A stretch of 64,000 bases of DNA, taken from the NCBI GenBank assembly GCA_965153355.1, contig OZ231126.1, positions 32,240,001 through 32,304,000 on the forward strand, written 5' to 3'. The position numbers and the translations under genes are program-made. Shown here piece by piece: positions 12,820-26,039 of this stretch. Origin of the DNA: Flaccisagitta enflata (Eukaryota; Chaetognatha; Sagittoidea; Aphragmophora). The notes beneath the pieces were generated by a model. The model was not told the origin of the DNA, did no database searches, and saw nothing but the letters and a program-made list of their open reading frames with translations. The stretch's first letter is position 1. The number at the start of each line of letters is the position of its first letter.

Positions 12820-13480
12820 AGACAGACATATGCAGACATAGGCAGACAAACAGACAGACACATCGATACAGATGTAAACCAGGACAGAGGAGATGACACC
12901 CTGTGTCCAATGGCATTCTTAAATGAATCATGCAAAAATGGTCTGATTAGTCCAGAAAGCAAGGATATTTGTTTCAGGTTACATATTTCAGGCCATAAGT
13001 ACCAAATCACGGAAATTCATGGCATGCATGGGGCAAATTTTAATGTTTTTTTGATTTTTTGAAGTTTGTTTAGGTTTTGCATCATATTGGTAATCATGAG
13101 GTCTCTAGTTTTCTCCAAAATATAGACAAATCAAATCATATGAAAAAGAAGGGTCATATACTTCCCATTCACGACAATTCTGGTGATTTCAGCTCAATCC
13201 ATGCAAAAATTATGAGGGTTGATTGCGAGACCCAGTGCTATAAAATTTTGCATAAATAAATGGTATTTCAGATGCGACCAATTAGATTTTCCCAAAATGA
13301 ATACTTTAGGCACGATAAAGGGTTTGCCGGTATAACTGCGTGACCCAGTGCTATAAAATTTTGCATAAACAAATGGTATTTCAGATGAAACTAATCAGAT
13401 TTTCCCAAAATGAATACTTTAGGCACGATAAAGGTTTTGCTGGTATCATTCGCTTTTGAACACAGGGTACTACAGATAAT

Positions 13481-13514
<34 letters not shown>

Positions 13515-13560
13515 TAGACACAGATGTAGACCAGGACAGAGATGATACCACAGATAATGA
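12820..13560. repeat. Duplicated segments, 113-bp tandem repeat and (ACAG)n
   Basis: A tandem duplication of period 113 starts at 13229 and 13342 (GACCCAGTGCTATAAAATTT each time). CAGATGTAAACCAGGACAGAG at about 12871 and CAGATGTAGACCAGGACAGAG at about 13522 follow (GACA)n tracts in the same way. No coding sequence is seen. Confidence 0.75.
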
Positions 13561-14445
13561 CTCTCTTGAATTTTCACAAAGGCGGCTCCGCGTTTTGTTG
13601 CAAAGAAGAAAATTACGGCGTCGTTCCACCGGGAAATAGAATTTGCTTCAGTACGCAGTTTATGAAAACCCTTTCAAATTCAACACCTGATACGGTCTTA
13701 TAGAGCTAGTCAACTTGACAGTGACTGTCTGGTGGAAGATAAGCCGCGGTTTCTATCTTTTTATTGATAGTGATCAATACCAACATGGTGACTGGTGAGA
13801 TAACAGGTCGCTTTGCTGGCCAGTGCTTCGCGGTATTCTGCAGTCTCACGAACCCAATTGCACATAAGGTCTTTTTTGTTGATTTTCTCTTGCCATTTAT
13901 ACTCTTAAGATTCTACTTCGTTTTCTTTTGTCTTTTCCTTCCCTTTCCTGTTCTTTTTTTGTGATTATCTTGCTTCCACCATACTTTTCTCCACTCTCTA
14001 TCCCCGGTTTACGCCCAATTTTCTCTTTCCGTTTTCATTTTCTTTGTCAACCTATTCATTTTCACGTACATACCGTCGATCGGTTCGGCAAACGTTTCTC
14101 AATGATTTATATAAGTTCAAATCCATCTTCTCCTAATCTGGTTTTGCACTCTCGCCCATATCTTGCCCCCATTTGTTTTTCTCCACAAAAAAAGAAAAAA
14201 AAAAAGAAAAAAAGAATCCATTGCTATTTTTCTTTGTTTTCCCTGTTCTCCTCCACCCCCTCTACCAACTTTCCACCCCTCTCTCCCTCCTTTTCCGTGC
14301 TCACTTATTTGAATAAGTTCCATTTTATTTGTCGGCACTCGCCACTGAGCTGCGCTGGTTGTCTGCTTCAAAGAAGTTTTGCTAATTACCAAAGTCGTTT
14401 TCGAAATGTGCACCAAGAACTGAGCAAAAACGAGAACGTTTGCCT
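13561..14445. other. Pyrimidine-rich unassigned DNA
   Basis: No supported gene. A 267-codon open frame on the plus strand (13928-14731) runs into the (GTT)n tract and is dominated by low-complexity Phe, Ser, Leu and Cys. I do not consider it coding. Confidence 0.5.
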
Positions 14446-14652
<207 letters not shown>

Positions 14653-15056
14653 TCGTTTTGATCATGTTTTTAAAATTGCAGCTAAATTTTTGTTTCGGTT
14701 GTTGTTTAATTTTTGCTGTTGTTGTTCTTGATGGTAGCGGTGGTGTTGACGTTGCCTCAGTTGTTCTCATGGTCAGAAACTGGAAATTGCAATTCTAAAG
14801 CCAGGTTTGAGTAAAAAAAAAAGAAAGTTCCTTTTAAACTTTTATGGACTTTCTGTCAAGTGAAAGAAACCATTCTATTTAGGAAATGGTGATGAGGATG
14901 ACGGGAGTTAAGGAGTTAAAAGGGGTAACTAAAGGTTAATAGTTGGTGGGGATGACGAGGAATGATGGGAGGAAATGTAGTGTTCTGACGATGGATTTGT
15001 TCAAAGTTGATGAATGTGATGCGAGAGCCGTTGCGGGATGAGTAGATGGGATACCA

Positions 15057-15246
15057 TTTTTAGTCGCGTGTACGCGACTCTACAACCCGCTTTGTCTGTC
15101 GGTCGGTCGGTCGGTTGGCGATGTTTTAATTTTTTTTACAATTTTACTTTTTTGACCCCACTGCTCCTGCCCAAATGGTCTGGTGACCTCAAATATGGCC
15201 CCTGCCCACCCGCACGCGACTTCGGTAGCCGTGTATCCGGCCTTGT
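15057..15246 (-). mobile_element. LINE-derived short element (reverse)
   Basis: Begins TTTTTAGTCGCGTGTACGCG (hairpin stem AGTCGCG/CGCGACT), then (GTCGG)n, two GCTCCTGCCCA / CCCCTGCCCACC leader units, and ends CCGTGTATCCGGCCTTGT. It matches the copy at 60541-60735 closely. Confidence 0.9.
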
Positions 15247-15804
15247 TTATTTTGGAATGGTGGTTCTCATTGGTTGTTTTTGATGGACGGAGGTAAATGC
15301 TGATAATGTGGCTGATGAAACTGTCGGAGGGCTCATGGTCTTGTTGAATCAACGCTGTTGATCGTCGTAGGGCCCACTGGGCTGGAATCATCACCCAGCA
15401 AGATTTTGTCTACCACCCAGCCACCGTCAAAAATTCCTCAACCTAACCATCTTATCCTGATCCATAGTGAGATTGAAAGCCTGGTGACAAAATGGATCTA
15501 AAAGAAAAGAAGCTCTTTTGGTCCATTCACCAAATTAAGTGCCAAGTTAGAAATTATTACATGATGAAAAAGATACTTGGCCAATGACGGCAAAGCAGGA
15601 GTCCAATTAGAAGAAAGCACTCCGTGCACTGAATTGATTATGACTTTGTATACAGACGGCGTGTAAACTTCTCGTGATGAAAAAGAAAATGAATAAGGTA
15701 GTGGGAGGTCAGAAAGGATTACAGGAAATGGTAAGTTCAAACGCGCAACCATGATCAATGCAGATGGCGCAGAATTCAGAGAGTACAAAAAGAACATGAT
15801 GAGG

Positions 15805-15843
<39 letters not shown>

Positions 15844-16103
15844 TTTTCTTGTGAATGCCTCCGACGAAATAGGATGGGAGTAACTGAGTTTCGGACTTAA
15901 TAAAATCAAGAAACTATTTATGACGTTTCGTTCACACAACACCCGCCGGAACGAAATTCACCAGGTTACATTCATCGGGCATTATTCATCAAATATCATT
16001 AGAAAGGCATCATCCATTTAGCAAAGCGACAAATCTGTGTTTCGCTGTGTCTAAACAGTGTGACAAGATTCTTGAAATGGCGTTCATGAACGTTCATTTA
16101 TCA
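15247..16103. other. Unassigned DNA with a (GA)n tract
   Basis: No gene is recognised. A short (GA)n lies at about 15810-15842. Confidence 0.45.
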
Positions 16104-16760
16104 GTCAAAAGTGAGCAAACAATAAGCATTCATCAGTCAATGGTGAGCAACAGTGAGCAGTCAACATCAAGAAGCATTGATCAGTAAACAGTAAGCCAGC
16201 ATCAAGAGGCAGTCATCAGTCAACAGTGAGCCAACATCAAGAGGCGTTCAACAGTCAACAGTGAGCCAACATCAGGAGGCATTGATCAGGAAACAGTGAG
16301 CCAAAATCAAGAGGCATTGATCGGTCAACAGTGAGCCAACATCAAGAGGCATTGATCAGTCAACAGTGAGCCAACATCAAATGGCATTCATCAGTATACA
16401 GTGAGCCAACATCAAGAGGCGTTCATCAGTCAACAGTGAGCCAACATCAAGAGGCGTTCATCGGTAAACAGTGAGCCAACATCAAGAGGCGTTCATCAGT
16501 CAACAGTGAGCCAACATCAAGAGGCGTTCATCAGTCAACAGTGAGCCAACATCAAAAGGCATTGATCAATAAACAGTTAGCCAACATCAAGAGGCATTGA
16601 TCAGGAAACAGTGAGCCAACATCAAAAGGCATCGATCAGTCAACAGTAAGCCAACATCAAGAGGCATTCATCAGTAAACAGTGAGCCAACATCAAGAAGC
16701 GTTCATCAGTCAACAGTGAGCCAACAGTCTGCTAAAATCAAGAGGCATCCACCAGGCGCA
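16104..16760. repeat. 35-bp minisatellite
   Basis: About 18-19 units of a 35-bp repeat containing CATCAGTCAACAGTGAGCC and AACATCAAGAGGC. Units are contiguous, with single-base variation such as CAGTAAACAG and GGCGTTC/GGCATTG. There is no spacer between units, so it is a tandem array and not a CRISPR. Confidence 0.93.
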
Positions 16761-16901
16761 ATCTATCTAATGATATTTTTGGGGCAGAAACCCACAAGAC
16801 GTCATTTATAAGATAGCATTCAACACGAGTCCTTTTTAAGATGGCATTAATTAGATGACATTCATTAAAGACAATTCATCAGACAACATTCAATACATTA
16901 A

Positions 16902-17053
16902 AACAAGGCCGGATACACGGCAGGACAGTCGCGGACAGTTGGGCAGGAGCAGTAATGCAAAAACGGCTAGCAATTCAGAAATGATATGGACCAGCGGACC
17001 GACGGACGGACCAACCGACGGTAAGGTGTAGAGTCGCGAGTCTGCGACTAAAA
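16902..17053 (+). mobile_element. LINE-derived short element, reference copy with TSD
   Basis: A compact full copy. It has 5' head ACAAGGCCGGATACACGGC, leader TTGGGCAGGAGCAGT, a tract of GGACCGACGG repeats, GGTGTAGAGTCGC, and a terminal hairpin (AGTCGC/GCGACT) followed by TAAAA. ACATTAA flanks both sides (16895-16901 and 17054-17060), a variable-length duplication as expected for retrotransposition. The 5' leader and 3' end are those of the LINE at 33978-37752, without its coding body. No clear pol III B box is seen. Confidence 0.85.
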
Positions 17054-17060
17054 ACATTAA

Positions 17061-19082
17061 GAAACAAGTAAGCAGCATGCTACATTTGATAGTGGGCATA
17101 AATCTCTCCAAAGGCGATGGAGAGAAAATTTGCATCTGAATGAGATCTTTGGATTCCGTTATTCGAAAGAACGGATTAAAAAAGAAATCAAATCTGAATG
17201 AGAAGAAATAAGTGGAGTTAGTAGTTTATCAAGCAGTCATCAAGTCTATCATTAAGGGAGGAAGATCCTTTATTCTAGCAGCTACCATTATGGCACATTA
17301 AGTCGCTGGTTAGTCTCTTCAGGAACCCCAATCTTCATTTCCCATTTGTCATTGCCAAAATCTTCATTTCCAACTTGTCATTATCATTGTTGACAAAGGG
17401 AACGTCAACAAAGTTTTGTTATCCTAGGCTTCGTTCTTAAAAAAGGAAAATGAAGTCTCCAAAGCATAAACAGAATCGAGACCATCGAAAAAAAAACAGC
17501 CCAAAACTCGTTCAAATTCCATCAAAACAAAGACAAAATCTAGACAAAAATAAAAACATGAATAACATTTTAAAGGTCAGTGACGGGGGAGGAGGTGAAA
17601 GAAAAAAGGAGAGGGAAAAAGAGGAGGTGGAGAAGAAGGAGAGAGAGAGAAAAAGGCGATTGAGTTTAAGAAGGTAAAGGTGAAGGAGAGGGAGAGGGAG
17701 AGGGAGAGCAAGAGAGAGGGGAAAAGGAAAAGGTGAAGGAAAAGGAGATGAATAAAAACATGACGAAAATCATCAAAGAACGAGGTTTTTTACTACTTTG
17801 GACTGCTTGCCAATAATTCATTTCATTTTCAGTTTGCACTTTCCCAAAATCCAATTAGATGAAAATGCATTCATGGCAAGACTAACCATTCATGAGTGGA
17901 CAAGGGAAGTGAGGAAAATTAAAACCGATGAAGCTCAAGGATCCTAGGTGTCATACAGACAGATCAAATGACTTAATGACAAACCGACACAAACTGAAAC
18001 ATGAATGCATGAAATCGCATGCGCGAAGCGAAAAACAAGTCTGAATACTCGGGGGCCCAGGCACCCAGTCGCGTGCGGGCGTAAATAATTTCCCATAAAC
18101 TACAACTTCTACAACTCCATGTTATTCTACACTTTTACCTCATGTCCGCCAACATCCATTACATGTACGCATATGTTTTAGTCATTCTGTTTCCTTCTCC
18201 TTTTTGTTTGGTCGTTGAAATGCGATTTTCGAGTTGATTTCGGTTAACGAGGCTCGAAGGCGAAATCCAGCTGACGCCCGACTTAAACTTGATGATGTTG
18301 TAAAGTGCGCCTGTAACAAGAGGCCCTGTCACCAGGCCGGATCACAAGCCACTAAGGGCGTCTTTTAAGTGATTTGGCGAATAAATAGTGAATTTCTCAT
18401 ATCATCTTTTGAATGGCCTTGGAGAAAGTGATCCGCACCAGTTTCATATTATACTTTATCTTGCATTGCCAAGAAAGTAACTTAAACAATTGTTTTCCTC
18501 TTTATATCATTACTGAGACAGAAAAAAAATCCATTGCCGTCTAAGGCACTACCTGTGGCTATGGCTGTAACGATTCCAAGTTTAAAATCTGGAGATACAC
18601 TTTTTATCGCTTTAGGAGTTATTGTACATGGAAAAGAGTTGCAATATCTGTTCATTGCATCCTGAAAATCACTCATCGCATCTTTCATTGATAATTTCAC
18701 CCAAAAATACGGGACCAAAAGGCAGCAGAGGGACAAGAGAGACAAGAGAGACCGGCTAAGCAGCAGGGATGGTGCTCTTACCTTGTTTTCATTGCGCTTT
18801 CTTGCAATCATAAGGGCGGCCTCTAGGTACCAAAATAGTGACTATTTCTTTCACAAGACAGATGGTACAAACGGGTCCCAAGCTTAAATAGGCGTCCATG
18901 GCCTGTCATAAGGGCCCTGTTTCCAGGCTGGATCACAAGCTGCCATTTTAGGTCCCGGTGCTCTCTTTTTGAAATTATACAGTCTATCTTTACTTGAGAG
19001 CAGACCCGCTGATTTTGTTTTCCTTCCGAGCAGCAGGAACTAACTCCCAAAATCTTCCGACTGGCCTGGCTGACTATCTACC
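17061..19082. other. Unassigned DNA, partly purine-rich
   Basis: No supported gene. Purine-rich sequence lies at 17580-17750. A related segment (GCCCTGT..CCAGGC.GGATCACAAG) occurs at about 18321-18350 and 18913-18942, an old direct duplication. Open frames up to 109 codons look incidental. Confidence 0.45.
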
Positions 19083-19083
19083 T

Positions 19084-19365
19084 ACCATATTTTTCCTAAT
19101 TAGCGCCCCCTCAAGCACTATTTATCGCATTTTTTTTTCAAAAGAAATGAAAAAGTTAGAGTGAAGAGATAAGAATTCAAGATACACAAACAAACTCTAA
19201 TCTTTTTAGTTTCTTTATTCTACTTTTTTTCAAAATGCTTATGAATTAAAAAAACTATCGTATAAAAAAACTTAAAGATCTAAAAACTTCTCTGCTAGTG
19301 AAGGATTTTGCTTTTCAAAAAAGAGGGGGGGGGGCGAAAATTAGGGGAGGTGAGGGGAAATATGG
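19084..19365. mobile_element. Possible MITE with CCATATTT ends
   Basis: The left end CCATATTTTTCCTAATTAGC and the right end (complement CCATATTTCCCCTCACCTCC) are inverted and both lead to a G/C-rich CGCCCCC motif. This resembles the degenerate ends of widespread mariner-type MITEs, but no target duplication is visible. Confidence 0.4.
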
Positions 19366-19479
19366 CATGTCTGTCTGTCATACTATCTTTTGAGTTTAAT
19401 TGGTGGACAGACAGATGGACCAACGCGACAGACCAGTGGACACACATGAATGAGTCGGAGTAAATGAAGTGCCAAAAAC

Positions 19480-19661
19480 TTGATTAGCTCTCTCTCTCTC
19501 TCTCTCTCTGGAATGATAACAGAAGTTTGCCAAATTTTTGAAGGCCCATACCTTCTGTTTCATAGATGTCAAAAACCTGTGATGCAGATGTATAAAACAT
19601 TTTCCATCTCAATTCTAAACATATTCCTCCTTTTCTTGAATTTTTCAAATCAAATCAAGTT

Positions 19662-19757
<96 letters not shown>
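19480..19757. repeat. Two (CT)n tracts
   Basis: Short CT at 19486-19508 and long CT at about 19666-19755, with unassigned sequence between. Confidence 0.95.
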
Positions 19758-19758
<1 letters not shown>

Positions 19759-20239
19759 CTCTTTTCCTCTTTTTTTTTTCTCTTTTCCTCTCTTTTCCCA
19801 TCTTTTTGCCAATTCTTCCGAGTAGCGGCGCTGCGCGCTGCTACACAATCAGCGCCTCTGCTTGAGAGCTTGTCAAGAGACTCAAGACTCAAGAAATAGT
19901 GAAGTAACCAAGTACATAATCCATGCCGTAGCCCGTATAGGCGAGCATACCATACTAGCGGGTGCGCTAAAGCGGGGCATATGCCTGAACTAATACGCCG
20001 TCATCAAGTTTCCCGCACCGAGAAGTTTGGACGACAATTTACGGAATCAAAGGTAAGACGGAAAGGCCATTGCCAAATCAAGCTTCGTCACTTTAATCAT
20101 CAGCCATCCACCTGCTCTCTTGCTATGGCCATTTGGCGTTTCTGTCCTTTGGCACGTGTGGCGTTTACTCAGTCATGATCAAACGTGTCATGTCCTCATC
20201 TTAAGACCCTAACTATTCTACATGTTTAATCTATCTAGG

Positions 20240-20300
<61 letters not shown>

Positions 20301-20789
20301 ACTTTTCGCGCTTTCGTCACGCATTACTTATGATATATAAAAGTAAAGCTACCAAAGGAGACAACCTTTTTACGAGTTGCCCATCGAGATGATAGCTGTA
20401 CCAACAATTACAATTTACGTGGCAAAGGATTTTATCCAGTCAGTAGTTTTTTAGAACCAAAAGTGAGCATTCTTACCATGCAACTTCTAAAAAATGAAAA
20501 TTCCATGTTTAAAATATTCAAAATTGACCAGTCACTACTTTTAAAAATCAAAAGTGGAAATCAGTGAAGAAAAAAGTTGCATTTTCACCAAAATTCAACA
20601 ACTTTCCAATATATAAAAATGAAGACTATAAATTCATCCAAATATGATGCTTTCATAAGTGCAAATAATATCAGTGATTATTCTCTGAGCAAAGACTGAG
20701 GATTATATGATACTAAGAAACAATTTGTAGCGAGAGAAAAAGAAAATCTGTTTTGATCATCGTGAACTAGTCGCTAGTCACTAAGTTAG
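19758..20789. other. Unassigned DNA with a (GA)n tract
   Basis: No gene seen. A (GA)n microsatellite lies at about 20246-20297. The interval downstream of the ORF1 gene (20300-20789) shows no reverse transcriptase or endonuclease reading frame. Confidence 0.5.
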
Positions 20790-21771
20790 TCATTTAATCG
20801 GGAAACATGCTATTCTTCGCTCGCGACGGCCGCCAATAACTTTGAAAAACTTGACACTTTTTTCATCCGCAGTGAGAGAATTGTTCAAATGCTCAGCATC
20901 TTGCCGTAATTTAATCTCCCATGCTTTTTCCACGTGACATTCCAATTTTGTCATGTCGTGAGTTCCATTTCTCCATTCCTTTCAGCTTCTTTGCCATCAT
21001 GAGCATTGCCCTCTTCTTTTCTGTGCATGCAAATTTGACGACCAGGGGGCGCAAATTGCTACTGTTTGATGTTCCAACACGAAAATGATGAACAATGTCG
21101 GTAGAAGGATCCAGGTCCAGGTCCAAGTCACCAGCAAGCAATTTGATCATGGCAAGATCGTCATCTGTTTCCTGTTGCCCAAAAATGATGATGTTGTTTC
21201 TCTTTCGTTCGCGCAAGCCCCATTCTGGAACAAATTGCACAGGTGTGCCTTCATTCGTTGTGGCAGAGTCGGTTGAACTTTGCGCTGAATTGTGAATTTC
21301 ATCCACTTCTGCGTTGATGGCTTGAAATTCGGTCTGGAGCTCCTGTAATCTGACGTCAGTTGATGTTGTTCTTTCTTCAATGGCATCCATCTTGGTCTTC
21401 AATTCATCTTTGATACGCCTGGTTTTTTCCATCTCCTCTGCAAACTTGTGATTTGTTGCATCTAACTATTGTTGTAATTTGGTCAATTTCTTTCCAAAAG
21501 CTTCAAATTTGGTCTTTGAGGCAACCTGATGCTTAACCACTTGGGCTTTGAAGGAATCAGCACTTGTGATATGTTTTTCCATTTTTATGCTTAGCATGGC
21601 TATTGTTTCCTTCAAAGCCGTTTGATTATGGTTAATGCCTTCCATGACTTCAGCGTACTTTTCAAAACCTTTTTTGAGGGCCATGAGTAGATTTTCCATT
21701 TCGGTTTTCCATTCATTTGTTCCTTTTGACTCTTTTTCCAGTTGCTCAATATCACGCTGTATTTTCTCCAT
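20790..21771 (-). pseudogene. LINE ORF1-type RNA-binding protein, two lesions
   Basis: An ORF1 protein of an L1/Tx1-like non-LTR retrotransposon, which would bind element RNA. The first ~190 residues are charged and heptad-like (starting MEKIQRDIEQLEKESKG), consistent with a coiled coil. Next comes an RRM-like block with RKRNNIIIFGQQE, DIVHHFRVG and RPLVVKFAC. A C-terminal block with KLRQDAEHLNNSLTADE and KSVKFFKVIGGR follows. An in-frame TAG at 21466-21468 breaks the coiled coil where a Gln codon is likely. A frame change near 20955-20965 moves the C-terminal block to another frame, which I followed by hand to a stop at 20790-20792. No ORF2 follows, so this is an ORF1-only fragment or relic. 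I chose the start at 21771 because it opens the continuous charged domain. Confidence 0.8.
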
Positions 21772-22169
21772 GTCTTGAGCTTTATTAGATTGTCAGAGCA
21801 GCATGAAACCGAGACTGTTCTAGATAGCTCTTTATCTCAGAGTATGGCGCTTGTGCCAACTGCCCCAGTGCTCAGTAACTTCCAACTCTGTGACAATCTA
21901 TCTTTAGTTCACGTAAAGATGACAATTTCCTTCAGTATGATTCAGTCTTTGGTTCTGTGAAGTAGTTGAACAAGTAGTTGAACAAGTAGTTGAACAAGTA
22001 GTTGAACACAATTGTGCACACCTTCCTCCTCCCCTCCTTTTAAATGGCTCGTCCATCAACAGCTGCTTTGGCTGTTTGTCATATGGATTGTCTTTTCAGA
22101 TCATGTTAACCCCAGCTTAATCTTACTTCTGATAATCGACCACTGCACATGATGGTCACAATAAAACAG
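21772..22169. other. Unassigned DNA with a 12-bp tandem repeat
   Basis: AAGTAGTTGAAC is repeated about four times at 21960-22007. No gene is seen. Confidence 0.5.
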
Positions 22170-22527
22170 AACAAGTCATCCAAGGATCGCACATGATCAG
22201 CGGCACCCGATGCCCTGCTTGGAATGATTAGCTGAAAGGGCCGATGTCCTGTAGGACACAGGGGTGAATTTCCAGACGTCCTGAGAGGGCATATTTGAGG
22301 CCTTGGTAGCAATTTTCCAAGTTATTGAGTAGGAATTTTGCATTTTTTCAATTCCTCATCATTTTACCATGTTGTTCAATGGGATTTTTACATATTTTTC
22401 AATTTTTAGAGAAGCTTTGGTGGAAGGGGGGAACGGATGTACGGAAGGACGGAAATACAGACGGACATCTGGAAATTCACCCCTGTGTCCTACAGGACAT
22501 CGGCCCTTTGGGGTCGCTGTCCAAAAA
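22170..22527 (+). mobile_element. Foldback-satellite element, copy E (short)
   Basis: Head AACAAGTCATCCAAGGATCG, left inverted repeat GGGCCGATGTCCTGTAGGAC at about 22236-22275 and its complement at about 22466-22508, ending in GTCCAAAAA. The array is reduced to about one unit (GAGAGGGCATATTTGAGGCC). A GGACGGA-rich stretch precedes the right repeat as in the other copies. Confidence 0.8.
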
Positions 22528-22788
22528 GGAAGACGAACATCAATCAATCTAACATTGGCAACATCATACAATTTCTGTTTGTTTATGACTACAAATTTTC
22601 CAGAGCCATTTTGCTCCGGCGCACGGCCATAACAGATTTCCGAGTCCAGTTCAAGAGCCCAAGAAGCAGGTCTTACTTCATTTCCTTGAGAAAATGTAGC
22701 TCACATCTTAAACATGAAAACTTGCCTTTACAACCCCCTCGCCCAAAGCCGAGGATCATCAAAATTTACCATAACTTGATATCAATCT

Positions 22789-23814
<1,026 letters not shown>

Positions 23815-23983
23815 CAAGGCCAGATACACGGCAATCCAGTCGCGGATGGTTGGGCAGGAGCAGTAATGCGAAAACCGCTTGGAATATAAAAATGTGACGG
23901 ACGGACGGACCGACCGACCTACCGACCGACCGACCGACCGACCGACACGGCAAGGTTTAGAGTCGCGTGTCCGCGACTAAAAA
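23815..23983 (+). mobile_element. LINE-derived short element with expanded (ACCG)n
   Basis: 5' ACAAGGCCAGATACACGGC, leader GGTTGGGCAGGAGCAGTAAT, about 60 bp of GGAC/ACCG repeats, then AGAGTCGCGTGTCCGCGACT and TAAAAA. It is nearly the same as the copy at 40628-40773 apart from the length of the tetranucleotide tract. Confidence 0.92.
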
Positions 23984-24560
23984 GTGATGATGGTATCATT
24001 AACTATAACTTAAGTGTTTTTTAAAAACTGCTTAAGAATCTATACTGGTCTTTTTCTACCACAAAAACAGAGTCAAAGTAAAACGATGAATGAAATTGAA
24101 AGGGTTGGCCAGAATAAACTACCATCTCGTTCCAACTTCCATTCAATTCAGTCTAGTCCCTCGCCTTCCCCCTTTCTTTTCTTCCTCTGTTTTCTCCTCC
24201 GCCTCTTCCGCCATATTCAGTCTTCCTAGTCCATCCCTTCCACCGTATCCTCTGTTTCCCTCCACTTCCGCCTCTGCCTCGGGCCGTAGAAAAGAGGTGA
24301 AAGAACTGAGAAAGTTCCTCCTTTTTTTTTCATGGTTTATGACCCAAGATTCGCATCGCTAAACTTTAAAAAAAGGGAAAGAAATAGAGAAAAAAAAGGA
24401 AGATAAAAGGAATAGAAAGGATGGGGGAAATAAAAGGGGAAATAAAAAGTGGAGAAATGGGAGAGAAAAAAAGAGAAAATGTGGGAAAAACAATTGTAGA
24501 AAGTTGGAAGGCAAATGTGGAGAGCAGAAAATATGATATCGCGCCTCGCAGTTGAGTGGA
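23984..24560. other. Unassigned DNA
   Basis: No gene recognised. The strand turns purine-rich after 24365. Confidence 0.4.
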
Positions 24561-24806
24561 CGCAGATGCGAAGAAAGGGAGGGGGAGGAGAGAGGGGAGG
24601 AGAGAGGAGAGGAAGAGAAGGAGGAAAAGGAGAAGAAGAAGAAGAAGAAAGCGATAAAGGAGGAGAAGAAGAAGAAGAAAAAGAAAAATAAAAAGAAAAA
24701 GAAAGAAAAGAAGTAAAAGAAGAAAAAGAAGAAAAAGAAAAAGAAGAAGAAAAAGAAGAGGAAGAAGAAAAAGAAGAGGAAGAAGAAGAAGAATGAGAAT
24801 AAGAAT

Positions 24807-24837
<31 letters not shown>

Positions 24838-24905
24838 GAAAAAGAAAAAGAAAGAGAAGAAAAAGAAAAAGAAGAGGAAGAAGAAGTTAAAGAAGTAAAC
24901 AAAGA
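24561..24905. repeat. Purine-only (GAA)n/(GGA)n tract
   Basis: About 340 bp almost free of pyrimidines on this strand, made of GAA, GAAAAA and GGA units. Such homopurine tracts can form triplexes; that is a general property and not something shown here. Confidence 0.95.
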
Positions 24906-25244
24906 AGGAGAGAAAATTTACATTAGCCACCATCATCAAGTGTTCCCACACTGCGCTATCATAATGCAGAATGTAAATTATGGAGATAATTAAATCGCTC
25001 ACTTCATTGCCTTTCGTACAATTGCAATTGTTTGTCCTTGGTAGCTAGAACAAGAACTGGCAATGTTATCTGTCTTCGTCTTTGCCGTCTTATTCCACCT
25101 GTCATCATTGTCCTGGAATGTTGACCTAAGGTCACCATGATTGACTTTTCCATCCGGCCCATGGACAGAATCGGGGCCAAGAAATGGTCAATCAGAATCA
25201 ATGTAAGCAAAACAAAGCATGTAGAACAAACACCGTCATATTTG

Positions 25245-25245
<1 letters not shown>
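24906..25245. other. Unassigned DNA between simple repeats
   Basis: No gene or repeat family is recognised in this mixed-composition interval between the purine tract and the (ATC)n tract. Confidence 0.4.
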
Positions 25246-25297
<52 letters not shown>

Positions 25298-25298
25298 T

Positions 25299-25342
<44 letters not shown>

Positions 25343-25358
25343 TTTCATCATCATCATC

Positions 25359-25411
<53 letters not shown>
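25246..25411. repeat. (ATC)n(GA)n compound microsatellite
   Basis: About 115 bp of ATC with ATT and TTC interruptions followed by about 48 bp of GA. Confidence 0.97.
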
Positions 25412-25415
<4 letters not shown>

Positions 25416-25432
25416 AGCGATGAAGACAGCAT

Positions 25433-26032
25433 TCAACTAGTCATCCAAGGATCGCACATGGTCAGCGGTACCCGATGCCCTGCTGGGAGTGATCCAATGA
25501 ATAGTCGCAAAAGCGCTAGATGGTCAGCGGTACCCGTTGCCCCTATATGAGTGTATGTTGGTGTGAGGTGGTTAGAGGGGCAGCGGCCCCGAAGAGGCCG
25601 ATGACCTATGCTGTTTTTATTTGGGCCTCAAAGATGGAATTAGGGCCTGGAGGCTGGAATTGGGGCCTGGAGGCTGGAATTGGGGCCTTGAGGCATGGAT
25701 TAGGGCCTTGAGCTGGGATTTGAGCTTCAAGGCTGGGATTTCAGCTTCAAGACTGAGATTTGAGCTTCGAGGCTGGGATTTGAGCTTTGAGGGTAGGATT
25801 TGAGCTTCAAGGCTGGGATTTGAGCCTCGAGGCTGGGAATTTAGCCTGAAGACTGAGATTTGAGCCTCGAAGCTGGGATTTGAGCCTCGAAGCTAGGATT
25901 TGGGTCTCGAGACTAGGATTTGGGCCTTGAAGGGGGGGGGGACGGAGGAGAAGGAGAAGAAGGAGGAGGAGAAAATCTCCCATATGTGTGAGAGCATAGG
26001 TCATCGGCCCCTTCGGGACCGCTGCCCAAAAA
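25433..26032 (+). mobile_element. Foldback-satellite element, copy F
   Basis: Two heads in tandem (TAGTCATCCAAGGATCGC, then TAGTCGCAAAAGCGCTAGAT), left inverted repeat with GGGGCAGCGGCCCCGAAGAG and GCCGATGACCTATGC, a 20-bp array at about 25625-25932 (GGGATTTGAGCCTCGAGGCT-like), a poly-G/GGAGAA block, the right inverted repeat and terminal CCCAAAAA. It is followed directly by copy G. Copy H at 38866-39571 is the same subtype. Confidence 0.85.
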
Positions 26033-26039
26033 GTGTAGT

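Noticed and set aside
16104-16760. Regular 35-bp repeats resembling a CRISPR array
   Set aside because: The units are contiguous with no unique spacers, and the setting is clearly eukaryotic.
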